DNA of 64,000 nt from Verrucomicrobiota bacterium (GTDB taxonomy: Bacteria > Verrucomicrobiota > Kiritimatiellia > CAIVKH01), in contig JACKPT010000013.1 of assembly GCA_024233345.1 (NCBI GenBank), positions 49,921 through 113,920 on the forward strand. Direction: 5' to 3'. Position 1 is the first letter of the stretch. Each line of letters starts with the position of its first letter. This document shows, in pieces, positions 27,482-36,831 of this stretch. The position numbers and the translations under genes are program-made. The notes beneath the pieces are model-generated. The model searched no databases. It saw only the letters and a list, made by a program, of their open reading frames with translations, and was not told the origin of the DNA.

Positions 27482-29077
27482 ATGTGGAGTTTCGTTAAAA
27501 AGCTCACGTCGCGAAAAATTAAACGGGAAATCATCATCAACAAGGAATCACTACAAACCCGGGTGGTGATCATGGAAGAAGGCCACCTCGACGATTATTT
27601 TGTCGAACGGGCCAATGAAGACCGCATTGTCGGCAGTATCTTCAAGGGGCGGATCCAGAATCTTGAGGATGGCCTCCAGGCGGCCTTCATTGATCTGGGC
27701 CTGAAGAAAAATGCCTTTGTTCATTATTGGGACATGATTCCCGAGGATGCCGCCCGATTGGAGGCCGAAGAGGGTGTCGACCAGCGGCGCAGTTCACGCA
27801 AGCGCAAGATTTCATCCGAGGAGATTGCCAAACGCTTCCCCATAGGATCCGAGATCATCGTGCAGGTCACCAAGGGGGCAATCGGCACCAAGGGACCGAG
27901 GGTAACCGCCAGCCTCAGTGTTCCCGGACGATACCTGGTGATGATGCCGGGAACCAGTCTCAAGGGCGTTTCCCGGAAGATCGAAGATCACAAGGAACGG
28001 GACCGATTGAAGAAAGTGCTCGCTCGATTGCCGTTCCCGGCGGGGAATGGGATTATCGTCCGCACCGCCGGTGCGGGTGCCCGCAAGGTAAGTTTTGTCC
28101 GGGATATCCGGGCCCTTACCGCGATCTGGAACGAGATTGAAGCAGGGATCCGTGACAAACCCGCGCCGGCCCGGTTGTATCAGGAACCGGACCTGGTGGA
28201 GCGGATTGTCCGCGACGCGATGACCGAGGATGTGGACCGGATCGTTGTGGATTCCCGCGAGGAAATGGACCGGATCAAGCAGATCATTACCAAGTTCCAT
28301 CGCCGGATCCGGGCCCGGGTCCAATGCTATGATGGGGACGCCTCCATCTTTGAACATTTTGATATCGAACGGCAGTTGGAAAATGCTTTCAGCCGCAAGG
28401 TCTGGCTGCCGGGCGGGGGCTATCTGGTTCTGGATGAAACCGAGGCGCTCGTGGCCATCGACATCAATACCGGAAGACACAAGGGGGGCAGCAACCAGGA
28501 GGAGTCGATTCTCCAAGTCAACCTGGAGTCGGCCAAAGAGATTGCCCGCCAGTTACGGCTTCGCAACATCGGCGGATTGGTGGTGGTCGACTTTATCGAC
28601 ATGAAGCAGCGCAAGAACCAGAATCTTGTCTACAAGACCTTCAAGGAACACTTGCAGACGGATAAGGCCCGCACCAACGTGCTGCCGCTTTCTCCGCTCG
28701 GTCTTCTGGAAATGACCCGGCAGCGTCAGGAAGAAAGCGTCCGGGCAACGACTTATATGAATTGCCCCTACTGTGATGGACGCGCCAAGGTGCTGTCCGC
28801 CTGGAGTATGAGTGTGGAAATTCAACGGCGAATCGGCGAGTTGATGCGGAAGCGCGGCGCCACGGCCGAGTCCCCGATCCCGGTCAAGGTCTCGGTGAAT
28901 CCCCTGGTGTTGGACCGATTGCGCAATGATGATGAGGCGATTCTTGTCGATATGGAGGAAAAGTGTCATGCCCGGCTGACCTTTGTCGCCAGCCAGAGCA
29001 TCCATGTAGAGGAATTCTCGATTGTTCACAGCGAGACCAACGAGGAGTTCTTCAGCAATATCGGAAAGAAAACCTGA
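27482..29077 (+). CDS. rng: Ribonuclease G (RNase E/G family)
   Basis: This 531-residue endoribonuclease processes rRNA and decays mRNA. It has an N-terminal S1 domain (IVGSIFKGRIQNLEDGLQAA), the metal-binding AIDINTGR and VVDFIDMK aspartates of the DNase I-like catalytic domain, and the zinc-link CPYCDG. I start at the ATG at 27482, which follows a strong AAGGAGGT site. Earlier in-frame codons overlap rodA. The length fits RNase G rather than RNase E, since there is no long degradosome tail. Confidence 0.93.
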   Translation: MWSFVKKLTSRKIKREIIINKESLQTRVVIMEEGHLDDYFVERANEDRIVGSIFKGRIQNLEDGLQAAFIDLGLKKNAFVHYWDMIPEDAARLEAEEGVDQRRSSRKRKISSEEIAKRFPIGSEIIVQVTKGAIGTKGPRVTASLSVPGRYLVMMPGTSLKGVSRKIEDHKERDRLKKVLARLPFPAGNGIIVRTAGAGARKVSFVRDIRALTAIWNEIEAGIRDKPAPARLYQEPDLVERIVRDAMTEDVDRIVVDSREEMDRIKQIITKFHRRIRARVQCYDGDASIFEHFDIERQLENAFSRKVWLPGGGYLVLDETEALVAIDINTGRHKGGSNQEESILQVNLESAKEIARQLRLRNIGGLVVVDFIDMKQRKNQNLVYKTFKEHLQTDKARTNVLPLSPLGLLEMTRQRQEESVRATTYMNCPYCDGRAKVLSAWSMSVEIQRRIGELMRKRGATAESPIPVKVSVNPLVLDRLRNDDEAILVDMEEKCHARLTFVASQSIHVEEFSIVHSETNEEFFSNIGKKT

Positions 29078-29161
29078 CGGCAAAAGGTTTCCGCAACCGG
29101 GGATTGTGCCTGCCTTTCGCACCGCGTAGTATGGAAGAGGTCTGCATAGAGGGAGCAATAG

Positions 29162-32032
29162 GTGTGGTTCGGCAACCAGTTTGATTTTTTCTATTTCTGC
29201 TTTGGACTGGTCTGCCTGCTTTTGTGGACCAGTTGCCGCAGTCTGTCCATCCACCAGCGCAAAGCGGATGCGATTGGCTGGCTGGGTGGCTTCGGGTTGC
29301 TCCAGGGAATTGGTCACTGGATCGGGCTGCTGGAAACGCAGTGGCATGGCGTTCCCATATGGCTTTCCGATCTGTTTTTTGTCTTCGCCTGTCTTTCGCT
29401 TCTGACCTGGGCCGGTCGCATCTGGTCCGAGCGGCTGGGTATCGCGCGCTCCCGGATGATCGCCTTCAGCCTGTTGATCGGGACCCTGATCCTCGCCATT
29501 TGGCTGCCGCTGGTTTTCGCCGTAGTGCTGGTGGCCGGACTCCCGGCCAGCATCGCGGGTGGCGTACACCTGTATTTACGGAAGCAATCGCTCCTGAAGA
29601 CTGCGGCCTTCGCCCTGATCGTGCATGGGATCAGTCTGGCTTTGTTTGTGCCCATGACCGAACAGGGTTGGCTCCCCGGTGCCGGTGCTGCCTACCGGAA
29701 CCTTTTGCCGGTGGGGCTGGGCTTCTTGTGCACACTCTCCATGTTGGTCCTCGCCGCGACCCTTTGGCGGTTTGACTGGATTCTTCACGACTCAGCAGTG
29801 GCCTATGGCTCCCTGCGGCACCGAATTTCGGTACGGTATAGTCGGCAAATCTTTGTGGTGATTCTTTTCCTGGTCATCCTCACCGGTTGGGTGGCGATGC
29901 GCAAAAGCGGCGAAGCGGCTGCCCGGCAGTACACGGATCGTTGGTTCCGGCAGGCGGAAGCCGCTGCCCGCAGCCTCTCCCGGGCTTATGATGCCGAATG
30001 GATGTCCTTCGGGCCATCCGGTGAACCCATTCGAAAGAGTTTGAGCGCTGACGAGATCACCTGGCTGCGCACCGTCAATGAAGGTTTTCAACAACTCTTG
30101 ATCGTTCGTCTTGAGGGCGATACGTTGAAGGTGCAGGCTGACTCGGGAAGGCCTGGCTCCCCCCTCAAGGGCTTGCCGGATCGTGTTCGTCACTATGTGA
30201 TGCATCACCAGGAAACTCCGGGGTCCGGCATCCTTTTCGACCCGATTCACGATGCTTGGGGCGAGCGGCATCTCGCCTTGTTTCCCCTGTCGGTGGGAGG
30301 GGGCGCTCCTCCGGGGCAGCTCTGGCTGGTGGTGGAATTTAATCAGGGCAAGCTCATCGAGCAGGTATCCCGATACCGATTTTACGCCATTCTCGCCATG
30401 GTGATGGTGGTACTGCTGGTTTTTGCCGCCGACCAGCAAATCCGCCTCAATCAGGCCCAGATGGTCCTGGCGGAAAAACACTCGCATCAACTGCTCGCCT
30501 CCATGAACGAGGGGTATGCCGTGTTCGAGGTCACCGACGATGCGTCGAATGCCATCCAACTTGTGGAATCGAATCCATCCTATGATGAATGGTGTGGACG
30601 CTCCCGAGCCACCCTGCGGGAGGATCAGCCCGGCGGGATCTTTCCCGGAGCTGAGGATATCTGGAAAGAGGAAATTCTGCGGGTGTCTGCGGCGGGGGGC
30701 GGGGGCCATTTTCGCGTGGGAGAGTCCGATGCGGCGCGCATTTTGGATGTCAGTTTATACCGGGTTCAGCCGGGGCGGGTTGCCTGCGTGATCGCGGATC
30801 GAACCCGCGAGGTACGCAAGGACGAGGCCCTCAAGCAGAGTGAAGCACGCTTCCGCGCGCTTGTTGAACGGTCCCCGGTGGGCATTATCGTGCGCAACGC
30901 CGGCGATGTGATTCTCGATGTCAACCCCGCGTTGAGCCGCATGTTGAACCAGTCCCGTAATCAACTGATTGGTCAGAGGTTTCAGCCGATGCTGCATCCC
31001 ACTGCGGCCTCCGGGGAGGCGAAGACTGTCCAGCGGGTCATGGCCGGGGATGTGGCGACCCGTGAGATCAGAATGAAGCGCGCGGATGGCGGGTGGATTG
31101 ATGTGGAACTACAGGAAACACAGTTTCTTCTCCCGGATGGCACCCATGGCGTGATGAGCATGACCCTCGACATTACCGACCGTAAACAGGCCACGGAAAA
31201 ATTAGTCGAAGTGGAGCGCAATATGCGCCATGCCCAGAAGCTGGAAAGTCTCGGTGTCATGGCCGGGGGGATTGCCCATGATTTCAATAATTTATTGATG
31301 GGAATGATGGGCAATCTGGATTTGTCCCTGATGGAGGTTCCGAGAGGTTCTTCAGTGCGTTCCCTGCTTGAGGATGCCTTTGCCGCCGCCAAGCGAGCGG
31401 CGGAGTTGACCGATCAAATGCTGGCCTACTCAGGCCGGGGTACGTTCTCGCCCGAAGCCTTCCAGATGAATCCTGTTCTTGATCAGATGCGGGATCTGTT
31501 GCGGGTGGTGGTTCCCAAGGAGGTGCCGGTTCACTTTGAACTGACCGAAGAGAATCCCTATATCATGGGGGACGCTTCGCAGGTTCAACAGGTTCTCGTC
31601 AATATCGTTCAAAATGCCGGCGAGGCGGTGTCGGTTCCATCCGGCCGGGTCACCATCCGAACCCGGCTGATTGAGGCCAGTGAGGCTACCTTAAAGCAGT
31701 CGCGAACGGCATCCATCCCGAAGCCCGGACGCTACGTAGTCCTCGAGGTTGAAGATAACGGATGCGGGATGAACGAGGAAACCCAGGAAAAGATTTTCGA
31801 TCCCTTTTTCACGACCAAATTTATTGGCCGTGGCTTGGGCATGTCTGCGGTGTTGGGTATTTTACAGGCCCATCATGGCGCGGTTTTTATCCGTTCAGCC
31901 CCGGGCGAGGGCACTCTCGTGCAGTTGTATTTCCCCGCTACCGAGATCAGCGTCGAGGAACAAAAGGCCAGTGAAACTGCGCGGGAAGATGCCGTGCAGG
32001 GGGGGGCGGGGTGTCATTTTGCTGGTGGATGA
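29162..32032 (+). CDS. Multi-domain PAS sensor histidine kinase (hybrid kinase interrupted before its receiver)
   Basis: This 956-residue protein starts with GTG after AGAGGGAGC. It has six to seven N-terminal helices, another helix near 230-246, a periplasmic-type sensor region, a helix near 400-416 (LAMVMVVLLVFA), two PAS regions (the second at VERSPVGIIVRNAGDVILDV), an HisKA domain (GGIAHDFNNLLMGMMGNL) and a full HATPase domain (NIVQNAGEAV, VEDNGCGM, GRGLGMSAVLGI). After a 25-residue linker the frame ends at an 8-G run, and the receiver domain continues in the next frame. The product as sequenced is a kinase without its receiver. Confidence 0.88.
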   Translation: MWFGNQFDFFYFCFGLVCLLLWTSCRSLSIHQRKADAIGWLGGFGLLQGIGHWIGLLETQWHGVPIWLSDLFFVFACLSLLTWAGRIWSERLGIARSRMIAFSLLIGTLILAIWLPLVFAVVLVAGLPASIAGGVHLYLRKQSLLKTAAFALIVHGISLALFVPMTEQGWLPGAGAAYRNLLPVGLGFLCTLSMLVLAATLWRFDWILHDSAVAYGSLRHRISVRYSRQIFVVILFLVILTGWVAMRKSGEAAARQYTDRWFRQAEAAARSLSRAYDAEWMSFGPSGEPIRKSLSADEITWLRTVNEGFQQLLIVRLEGDTLKVQADSGRPGSPLKGLPDRVRHYVMHHQETPGSGILFDPIHDAWGERHLALFPLSVGGGAPPGQLWLVVEFNQGKLIEQVSRYRFYAILAMVMVVLLVFAADQQIRLNQAQMVLAEKHSHQLLASMNEGYAVFEVTDDASNAIQLVESNPSYDEWCGRSRATLREDQPGGIFPGAEDIWKEEILRVSAAGGGGHFRVGESDAARILDVSLYRVQPGRVACVIADRTREVRKDEALKQSEARFRALVERSPVGIIVRNAGDVILDVNPALSRMLNQSRNQLIGQRFQPMLHPTAASGEAKTVQRVMAGDVATREIRMKRADGGWIDVELQETQFLLPDGTHGVMSMTLDITDRKQATEKLVEVERNMRHAQKLESLGVMAGGIAHDFNNLLMGMMGNLDLSLMEVPRGSSVRSLLEDAFAAAKRAAELTDQMLAYSGRGTFSPEAFQMNPVLDQMRDLLRVVVPKEVPVHFELTEENPYIMGDASQVQQVLVNIVQNAGEAVSVPSGRVTIRTRLIEASEATLKQSRTASIPKPGRYVVLEVEDNGCGMNEETQEKIFDPFFTTKFIGRGLGMSAVLGILQAHHGAVFIRSAPGEGTLVQLYFPATEISVEEQKASETAREDAVQGGAGCHFAGG

Positions 32033-32378
32033 TGAGGCTTCTGTGCGCACCGTGTGCAGCCTGATGTTGACCCGAATTGGCTATGAAGTCATCGCGGCCG
32101 AGGAAGGGGAGCAGGCTGTCTCCATCTTTCGTGAGCGGGCTCCGGACATACGGCTGGCCCTGTTGGACCTGACCATGCCGAAGTTGAATGGGGTCGACAC
32201 CCTGAAACTCCTGCGCGAGGTCAAACCCGATCTCCCGGCCGTGATTGCCAGTGGATACAGTTCGCAGGAAATACGCACCCGGCTCCAGGACCTGCCCCGC
32301 GTTTCGGTGATTCAAAAGCCCTATACCATGCAGCGGCTTATCGAAGCCCTGATGGAATCGGGCGCAACCTGGTCCTGA
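31989..32378 (+). CDS. Receiver (REC) domain, probably the detached C-terminus of the hybrid kinase
   Basis: The frame encodes a full receiver domain: ILLVDDEASVRTV, the phospho-acceptor in LALLDLTMPKLNG, and the Lys in VIQKPYTM. Its only plausible own start is the ATG at 31989, which has a poor ribosome-binding site and lies inside the kinase gene. Removing one G from the run at 31999-32006 fuses it in frame to the kinase as ...DAVQGGRGVILLVDDE. So either this is a frameshifted hybrid kinase or the receiver is made by re-initiation over the 44-nt overlap. Confidence 0.75.
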   Translation: MPCRGGRGVILLVDDEASVRTVCSLMLTRIGYEVIAAEEGEQAVSIFRERAPDIRLALLDLTMPKLNGVDTLKLLREVKPDLPAVIASGYSSQEIRTRLQDLPRVSVIQKPYTMQRLIEALMESGATWS

Positions 32379-32380
32379 GC

Positions 32381-32456
32381 TGGAGCCAGCAGTCGGACTC
32401 GAACCGACGACCACCTGATTACAAATCAGGAGCTCTACCAACTGAGCTATGCTGGC
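32381..32456 (-). tRNA. tRNA-Thr (anticodon TGT)
   Basis: A 76-nt cloverleaf can be folded on the minus strand. The acceptor GCCAGCA pairs with TGCTGGC. The D-arm is AGCTCAGTTGGTAGAGCT, the anticodon loop is TTTGTAA in the stem CTGAT/ATCAG, and the T-arm carries GGTTCGAGTCC. CCA is encoded at 32381-32383. It is convergent with the receiver frame, whose stop lies 2 bp away. Confidence 0.95.
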
Positions 32457-32488
32457 TAAAGAAAGGTCCGCCCCGGCGACATCTGCAA

Positions 32489-34060
32489 TTATGGTGCATC
32501 CGGCTCGTTGTCCCCGTCATCTTCCGGGGTGATCACGATGGCGGGGAGTTTGAACTGGGGGACAAACACGGGTGGATGCACGACGGGCTCTTCAACGGAA
32601 TCCTGTTCTGCCTCGGTTTCAACTGGCGTTGACGGGGCTGGCTCCGCTTCGCTTACGGGGCCGGCGTCGAGGCGTGCCGATTCATCGGGCTGGCTCTCCA
32701 CATCTGGTTTCAGCGCCTCTGCTTCTCCACCGGTCTCGCCTTGGATCCCAACGACTGGCTCGGTAACTTCATTGTCCATCACCGCGTCTTCGGCCTCCAT
32801 GATCGGGGGGGCGTCCGGTGCTTGCGTTTCCAGTTCATCCACAAAGGGCTCCGGGACTGATTCGGCGATGCTTGCCGCCCAATCCGCAAGCACGGCCTGC
32901 TTGAAGGCTTCGTCGACAATGGCAATTTCTTCGATGCCCGGTTCCTCAACCACCTGCGCTTCGATCACGTCATCGAGGATCGGCGACTCGGTTTGTACAT
33001 CCTCGTCAATCGCGGTCTTCTCCATGGTTTCGGTCATGGGCTCTTCCCCATCCACGGTGTTTTCGCTTGTCTCCAGGGTGGCTTCGAGCGCTCCGAGGGC
33101 CGCCGCCATCGAATCATCGACTTCCTCTGCGGTCGGGGAGGGGGGCTCGTTCTCCATCCTCACCTCAGACGTTGCGTCTTCCATCTGCACCGTCGGTTCA
33201 GGTGCGACCTCCTCGCTCGCACCGGCCGGGATGTTGTAGGGCATCGTCACGGTGGAATCCTCTTCGATGCTGGGCTCGATCGGGGTCAAGGGCAGCCGGG
33301 TGATAAAATCATCCTCCATCTCCGGAATGGGCTCTGGCGCATAGTCCGGCTCGGGGATGGCAATCCTGTTTTCCTTCAGCGCAATCATCGCGGCAACCAA
33401 ATTGACCGCAAATTCATTGGGCGGAACGCCCTGTTTGGCCTGCAAATCCTGAATTGCAGACCGGATACTGCTTCGCAAGACGCTCTGTTTCTCCTCAGGG
33501 TTGTCCAGCAAGTCCTCGAACCGGATGTTCTCGGCCATGGCATAAGCATAGAGCTGGGCATAGACGAGGTCGGCGATTTCCTGGAATTGGGCCAGAAGCC
33601 GGGCCTGCACATCCTGCGAGTCGCGTACAACCGCACTCAGGGTTTGCAGAAGGTTGGTGGGGGTTTCGGTGACCGCTTTGACTTGGGCCACCCGATAGTA
33701 GAATTTTCGCTTGGCCTGAACGACCGAACCGGCAAAGACCGCATTCTGACCCGGTTCAAACTGGTCGAGGATGTCCTTGGCCTCCGGGGTCGCATAGCAC
33801 TCGCCCAGCGCTCTCAATTCGAATCGGTAGAGCTTCTCGTCTCCTACTTTTCGGGTGCGTGACTCCGGAGTCTTTTCGAGGAAATCATTGAACACGACGC
33901 CGCGCGCCCAGAATCGTTGCGGTTGACTGAGCAGGTCTTCCACCGCCACCGGGTCGTAATCTTCAGCCCTGGACAGCGGAGCCTGGAGCAACCCGGCCAG
34001 CAGTAAAAGAGGGAGAAAGGCCCGCAGGCGGCACGAGATCTGTAGAAGTTCCATCATCAT
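32489..34060 (-). CDS. Secreted, highly acidic protein of unknown function
   Basis: This 523-residue protein is not recognised. It has a signal peptide (residues about 12-32, FLPLLLLAGLLQAPLSRA). A folded region to about residue 245 contains YYRVAQVKAV and a helix-rich segment. From about 246 onward there is a long low-complexity tail very rich in Glu, Asp, Pro, Val and Ala. The C-terminus ends FKLPAIVITPEDDGDNEPDAP-like. It lies downstream of pnp on the same strand, separated by two hairpins. The tail resembles acidic surface or spacer regions, but no function can be read from it. Confidence 0.65.
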   Translation of the reverse strand: MMMELLQISCRLRAFLPLLLLAGLLQAPLSRAEDYDPVAVEDLLSQPQRFWARGVVFNDFLEKTPESRTRKVGDEKLYRFELRALGECYATPEAKDILDQFEPGQNAVFAGSVVQAKRKFYYRVAQVKAVTETPTNLLQTLSAVVRDSQDVQARLLAQFQEIADLVYAQLYAYAMAENIRFEDLLDNPEEKQSVLRSSIRSAIQDLQAKQGVPPNEFAVNLVAAMIALKENRIAIPEPDYAPEPIPEMEDDFITRLPLTPIEPSIEEDSTVTMPYNIPAGASEEVAPEPTVQMEDATSEVRMENEPPSPTAEEVDDSMAAALGALEATLETSENTVDGEEPMTETMEKTAIDEDVQTESPILDDVIEAQVVEEPGIEEIAIVDEAFKQAVLADWAASIAESVPEPFVDELETQAPDAPPIMEAEDAVMDNEVTEPVVGIQGETGGEAEALKPDVESQPDESARLDAGPVSEAEPAPSTPVETEAEQDSVEEPVVHPPVFVPQFKLPAIVITPEDDGDNEPDAP

Positions 34061-34090
34061 AGTGTTCCCCGACCCCTAGATATAACGCGA

Positions 34091-34114
34091 CGGGGATGGT
34101 TTTGTCCATCCCCG
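34091..34114 (-). terminator. 9-bp hairpin downstream of pnp
   Basis: CGGGGATGG and CCATCCCCG form a perfect 9-bp stem with loop TTTTGT, 65 bp past the pnp stop. On the minus strand it is followed by TCGCGTTATAT, a weak T-rich run. It may be a partial terminator or an mRNA-stabilising 3' hairpin. Confidence 0.45.
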
Positions 34115-34129
34115 CCGTAGAACTTACCG

Positions 34130-34155
34130 CCTCTCCAACCCGAGGGATGGAGAGG
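34130..34155 (-). other. Second hairpin downstream of pnp
   Basis: CCTCTCC and GGAGAGG form a 7-bp stem around a 12-nt loop, between the pnp stop and the other hairpin. It could act together with that hairpin at the end of the rpsO-pnp transcript. Confidence 0.35.
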
Positions 34156-34178
34156 CACTGAACCCGGATTCCCGGAGA

Positions 34179-36281
34179 TCAGCCTTGGTTTTCGTCCATT
34201 TCCGCCATGGCCGCTTTGCGGCTGAGGCGGATTTTTCCGTTGGATTCGATGCCGATGCACTTGACCCACATCAGGTCGCCCATCTTGCAGATTTCGTCCA
34301 CGGAACCGATACGCCGGTCCGCCATTTCGCTGATATGGACCAGACCTTCCTTGCCGGGCAGGATTTCCACGAATGCCCCGAAGTCCTTGATGCCGGTGAC
34401 CCGGCCCTGATACAGCTTGCCTTCTTCGGCTTCCGCCGTGCAGGCGCCCACTTCACTGATCGCACTGTCCAGCGCTTCCTTGCTGGTACTGTAGATCCGA
34501 ATGGTGCCATCGTCCTCGATGTCGATCTGGGCACCGGTGGTTTCGGTGATCCGCCGGATATTCTTTCCACCGGGGCCGATCAGGGCGCCGATCTTCTCGG
34601 GATGAATCTGCATTTCGTGGATGCGCGGGGCAAATGGAGACATTTCCGGACGGCTTTCGGCAATGACGCCGGCCATGAAATCCAGAATCTGCAACCGGCC
34701 CTTGTGAGCCAGTTTGAACGCCTGCTCAACCAGGTTCCACTTCAGACCGCGGATTTTCAGATCGACCTGGAATCCGGTGATCCCCTTGGAAGTGCCGGTG
34801 ACCTTGAAGTCCATATCGCCGCAATGATCTTCGGCTCCGAGAATGTCGAGTACGATCTGATCCTGGTCGCCTTCGGAAAAGAGGCCGACGGAGATCCCGG
34901 CTACCGGCCGTTCGATCTTCACGCCTGCATCCATCAGGGCGAGTGTGCCGGCACAGACGCTGGCCATCGAGGAGGATCCATTGGACTCCATGATCTCCGA
35001 AACGACCCGGATGCTGTAGGGATAATCCTTTGGAATCACCGGGGTGAGGGAGCGCTCGGCCAGGTTGCCATGGCCGATTTCACGCCGGCTGGTCATTCCG
35101 AGTCGGCCCACTTCACCCACACTGTATGGCGGGAAGTTATAATGGAGCATGAAGGTTTTTTCGGTGGGACCGCCCGCGATCGAGTCGAGGCTCTGGGAGT
35201 CGGACATCGTGCCGAGGGTGACAGTGGCCAGCGACTGGGTTTCGCCCCGGGTGAACAGGGAGGAACCATGGGTCCGGGGCAGCAGGCCGACGGAACCGGA
35301 GAGGGGACGGATTTCCTCGAAGCCGCGTCCGCCGATACGGGTTTTCTTTTCCAGCACCAGACGGCGGGTCATGGCGATCTCAAACGCATCAAAGAGGTGG
35401 AAAAACTCGTCTTCCGGCATTTCCGGAAAAGCTTCCATCATCTTGGCGTTGAGGTCCGCGCGAATTTCCGCAATTTTGTCCTGCCGTTCCAGTTTCCCGG
35501 AAATGGCGAGGGCATTCATCATCGCTTCGCCAGCGATTTCCGAAGCCTTGGCCAGCTTGATGTCGTCGGGCAGTACTTCTTCCACCACCTTGTCGGGCAA
35601 CCCGAGCTGGCGGCGGAGTTCAAGTTGGGCGTCGATGATGGCGGGAAGGACGGCGTGGCCGAACTTCATCGCGGCGACCATATCCTCGTCACTGATTTCC
35701 TGGGCGTTGCCCTCGATCATGATCGGATAGTCGCGGTTCCCGGCCAGGGTCAGGTTCAAATCGCTGTCCTTGAGCTGGCTCTGGGTCGGATTCAGAATCA
35801 GTTCGCCTTGGATCCGGCCAATGCGGACCGCGGCAATGGGGCCCATGAAGGGGATGTCGGAAATGGTGAGGGCTGCACTGGATGCGATCACACTCAGAAC
35901 ATCCGACTCATTTTCGCCGTCCGAACTCAGCAGCGCATTGTTGATCTGCACATCATTCCGGTAGCCGGCTGGGAACAGGGGACGGATCGGGCGGTCGGTG
36001 ACCCGGGCAATCAGAATTTCCCGCTCGCTCGGCTTGGCCTCGCGTTTGAAGTAGCCGCCGGGAAATTTGCCGGCCGAATAGAATTTTTCACGGTATTCGA
36101 CTTGCATGGGGAAGAAGTCGATGCCCTCGCGGGGGGTCTTGGTCGCGGTTACCGCTGAAAAGACAATGGTATCGCCAATACGGGCGGTCACTGCGCCATT
36201 GGCCTGACGGGCCATGGCTCCGGTTTCCAGTGTCAGCATTTTGTCGCCGACGGGAATTTCAATTTTGATGGGTTTGTTCAT
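34179..36281 (-). CDS. pnp: Polyribonucleotide nucleotidyltransferase (PNPase)
   Basis: This 700-residue 3'-to-5' phosphorolytic exoribonuclease has two RNase PH domains (VFSAVTATKTPREGIDFFP; DILGAEDHCGDMDFKV), a KH domain (IGPGGKNIRRITETTGAQI) and a C-terminal S1 domain (YQGRVTGIKDFGAFVEILPG). The start follows TAAGGAGAAATC. It lies downstream of rpsO, the conserved rpsO-pnp pair, and probably shares its promoter. A long plus-strand frame over it is antisense noise. Confidence 0.97.
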   Translation of the reverse strand: MNKPIKIEIPVGDKMLTLETGAMARQANGAVTARIGDTIVFSAVTATKTPREGIDFFPMQVEYREKFYSAGKFPGGYFKREAKPSEREILIARVTDRPIRPLFPAGYRNDVQINNALLSSDGENESDVLSVIASSAALTISDIPFMGPIAAVRIGRIQGELILNPTQSQLKDSDLNLTLAGNRDYPIMIEGNAQEISDEDMVAAMKFGHAVLPAIIDAQLELRRQLGLPDKVVEEVLPDDIKLAKASEIAGEAMMNALAISGKLERQDKIAEIRADLNAKMMEAFPEMPEDEFFHLFDAFEIAMTRRLVLEKKTRIGGRGFEEIRPLSGSVGLLPRTHGSSLFTRGETQSLATVTLGTMSDSQSLDSIAGGPTEKTFMLHYNFPPYSVGEVGRLGMTSRREIGHGNLAERSLTPVIPKDYPYSIRVVSEIMESNGSSSMASVCAGTLALMDAGVKIERPVAGISVGLFSEGDQDQIVLDILGAEDHCGDMDFKVTGTSKGITGFQVDLKIRGLKWNLVEQAFKLAHKGRLQILDFMAGVIAESRPEMSPFAPRIHEMQIHPEKIGALIGPGGKNIRRITETTGAQIDIEDDGTIRIYSTSKEALDSAISEVGACTAEAEEGKLYQGRVTGIKDFGAFVEILPGKEGLVHISEMADRRIGSVDEICKMGDLMWVKCIGIESNGKIRLSRKAAMAEMDENQG

Positions 36282-36418
36282 GATTTCTCCTTATGAACGG
36301 TTGGTGATGGCTGAAGGTGGGCAGAGTACACCCATACCTCCTCCGCAATCGCCCCGATGGATTTTCCCGGGAAGGCGAAGAAGGCTGATACGGGCAGGGG
36401 TTTGAAACCGGAAATGGT

Positions 36419-36682
36419 TTACCTGCGGAGTCCGAGACGCTGAATCAGTGCGAGATAGCGCTGCTCGTCCTTCTTGAGAAGGTAGTCGAGCAGTTTCCGG
36501 CGCTGGCTGACCATGATGATCAGGCCGCGGCGTGAACTGTGGTCCTTTTTATGGGACTTCAGGTGTTCGGTGAGATCCTTGATTCGCTGGGTCAGCAGGG
36601 CCACCTGAACTTCAACAGAACCGGTGTCACCTTCGTGACGAGCGTAATCGGATTTAATCGTTTCTTTGGACGCAACTTCCAT
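36419..36682 (-). CDS. rpsO: 30S ribosomal protein S15
   Basis: This 87-residue protein binds the central domain of 16S rRNA. DTGSVEVQVALLTQRIKDLT, HLKSHKKDHSSRRGL and LLDYLLKKDEQRY are S15 signatures. The ATG at 36682 follows GAAAG. A good promoter lies about 54 bp upstream. Confidence 0.97.
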   Translation of the reverse strand: MEVASKETIKSDYARHEGDTGSVEVQVALLTQRIKDLTEHLKSHKKDHSSRRGLIIMVSQRRKLLDYLLKKDEQRYLALIQRLGLRR

Positions 36683-36742
36683 AGACTTTCAGCCATACAC
36701 GTACGTGTTGCTTTTTCCTTTCCTTTTTTTTGTGTCCGCGAA

Positions 36743-36771
36743 CATATAGTGACTGTCTGTGGCTTTGTAAA
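36743..36771 (-). promoter_or_regulatory. Likely sigma-70-type promoter of rpsO-pnp
   Basis: On the minus strand TTTACA (-35, 36766-36771) and TATATG (-10, 36743-36748) are 17 bp apart. Transcription would start near 36736, giving a leader of about 54 nt before rpsO. Confidence 0.55.
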
Positions 36772-36831
36772 GCGGGAAAAGGGAAAAAAGGCGCCAGATT
36801 GATTCCCCGGCGCGGTTTCCCGACAGAAAAG

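Noticed and set aside
34185..36158. A 657-codon plus-strand open frame
   Set aside because: It is antisense to pnp. GC-rich codon use keeps the reverse frame open; the product is His/Asp/Gly-rich with no family features.
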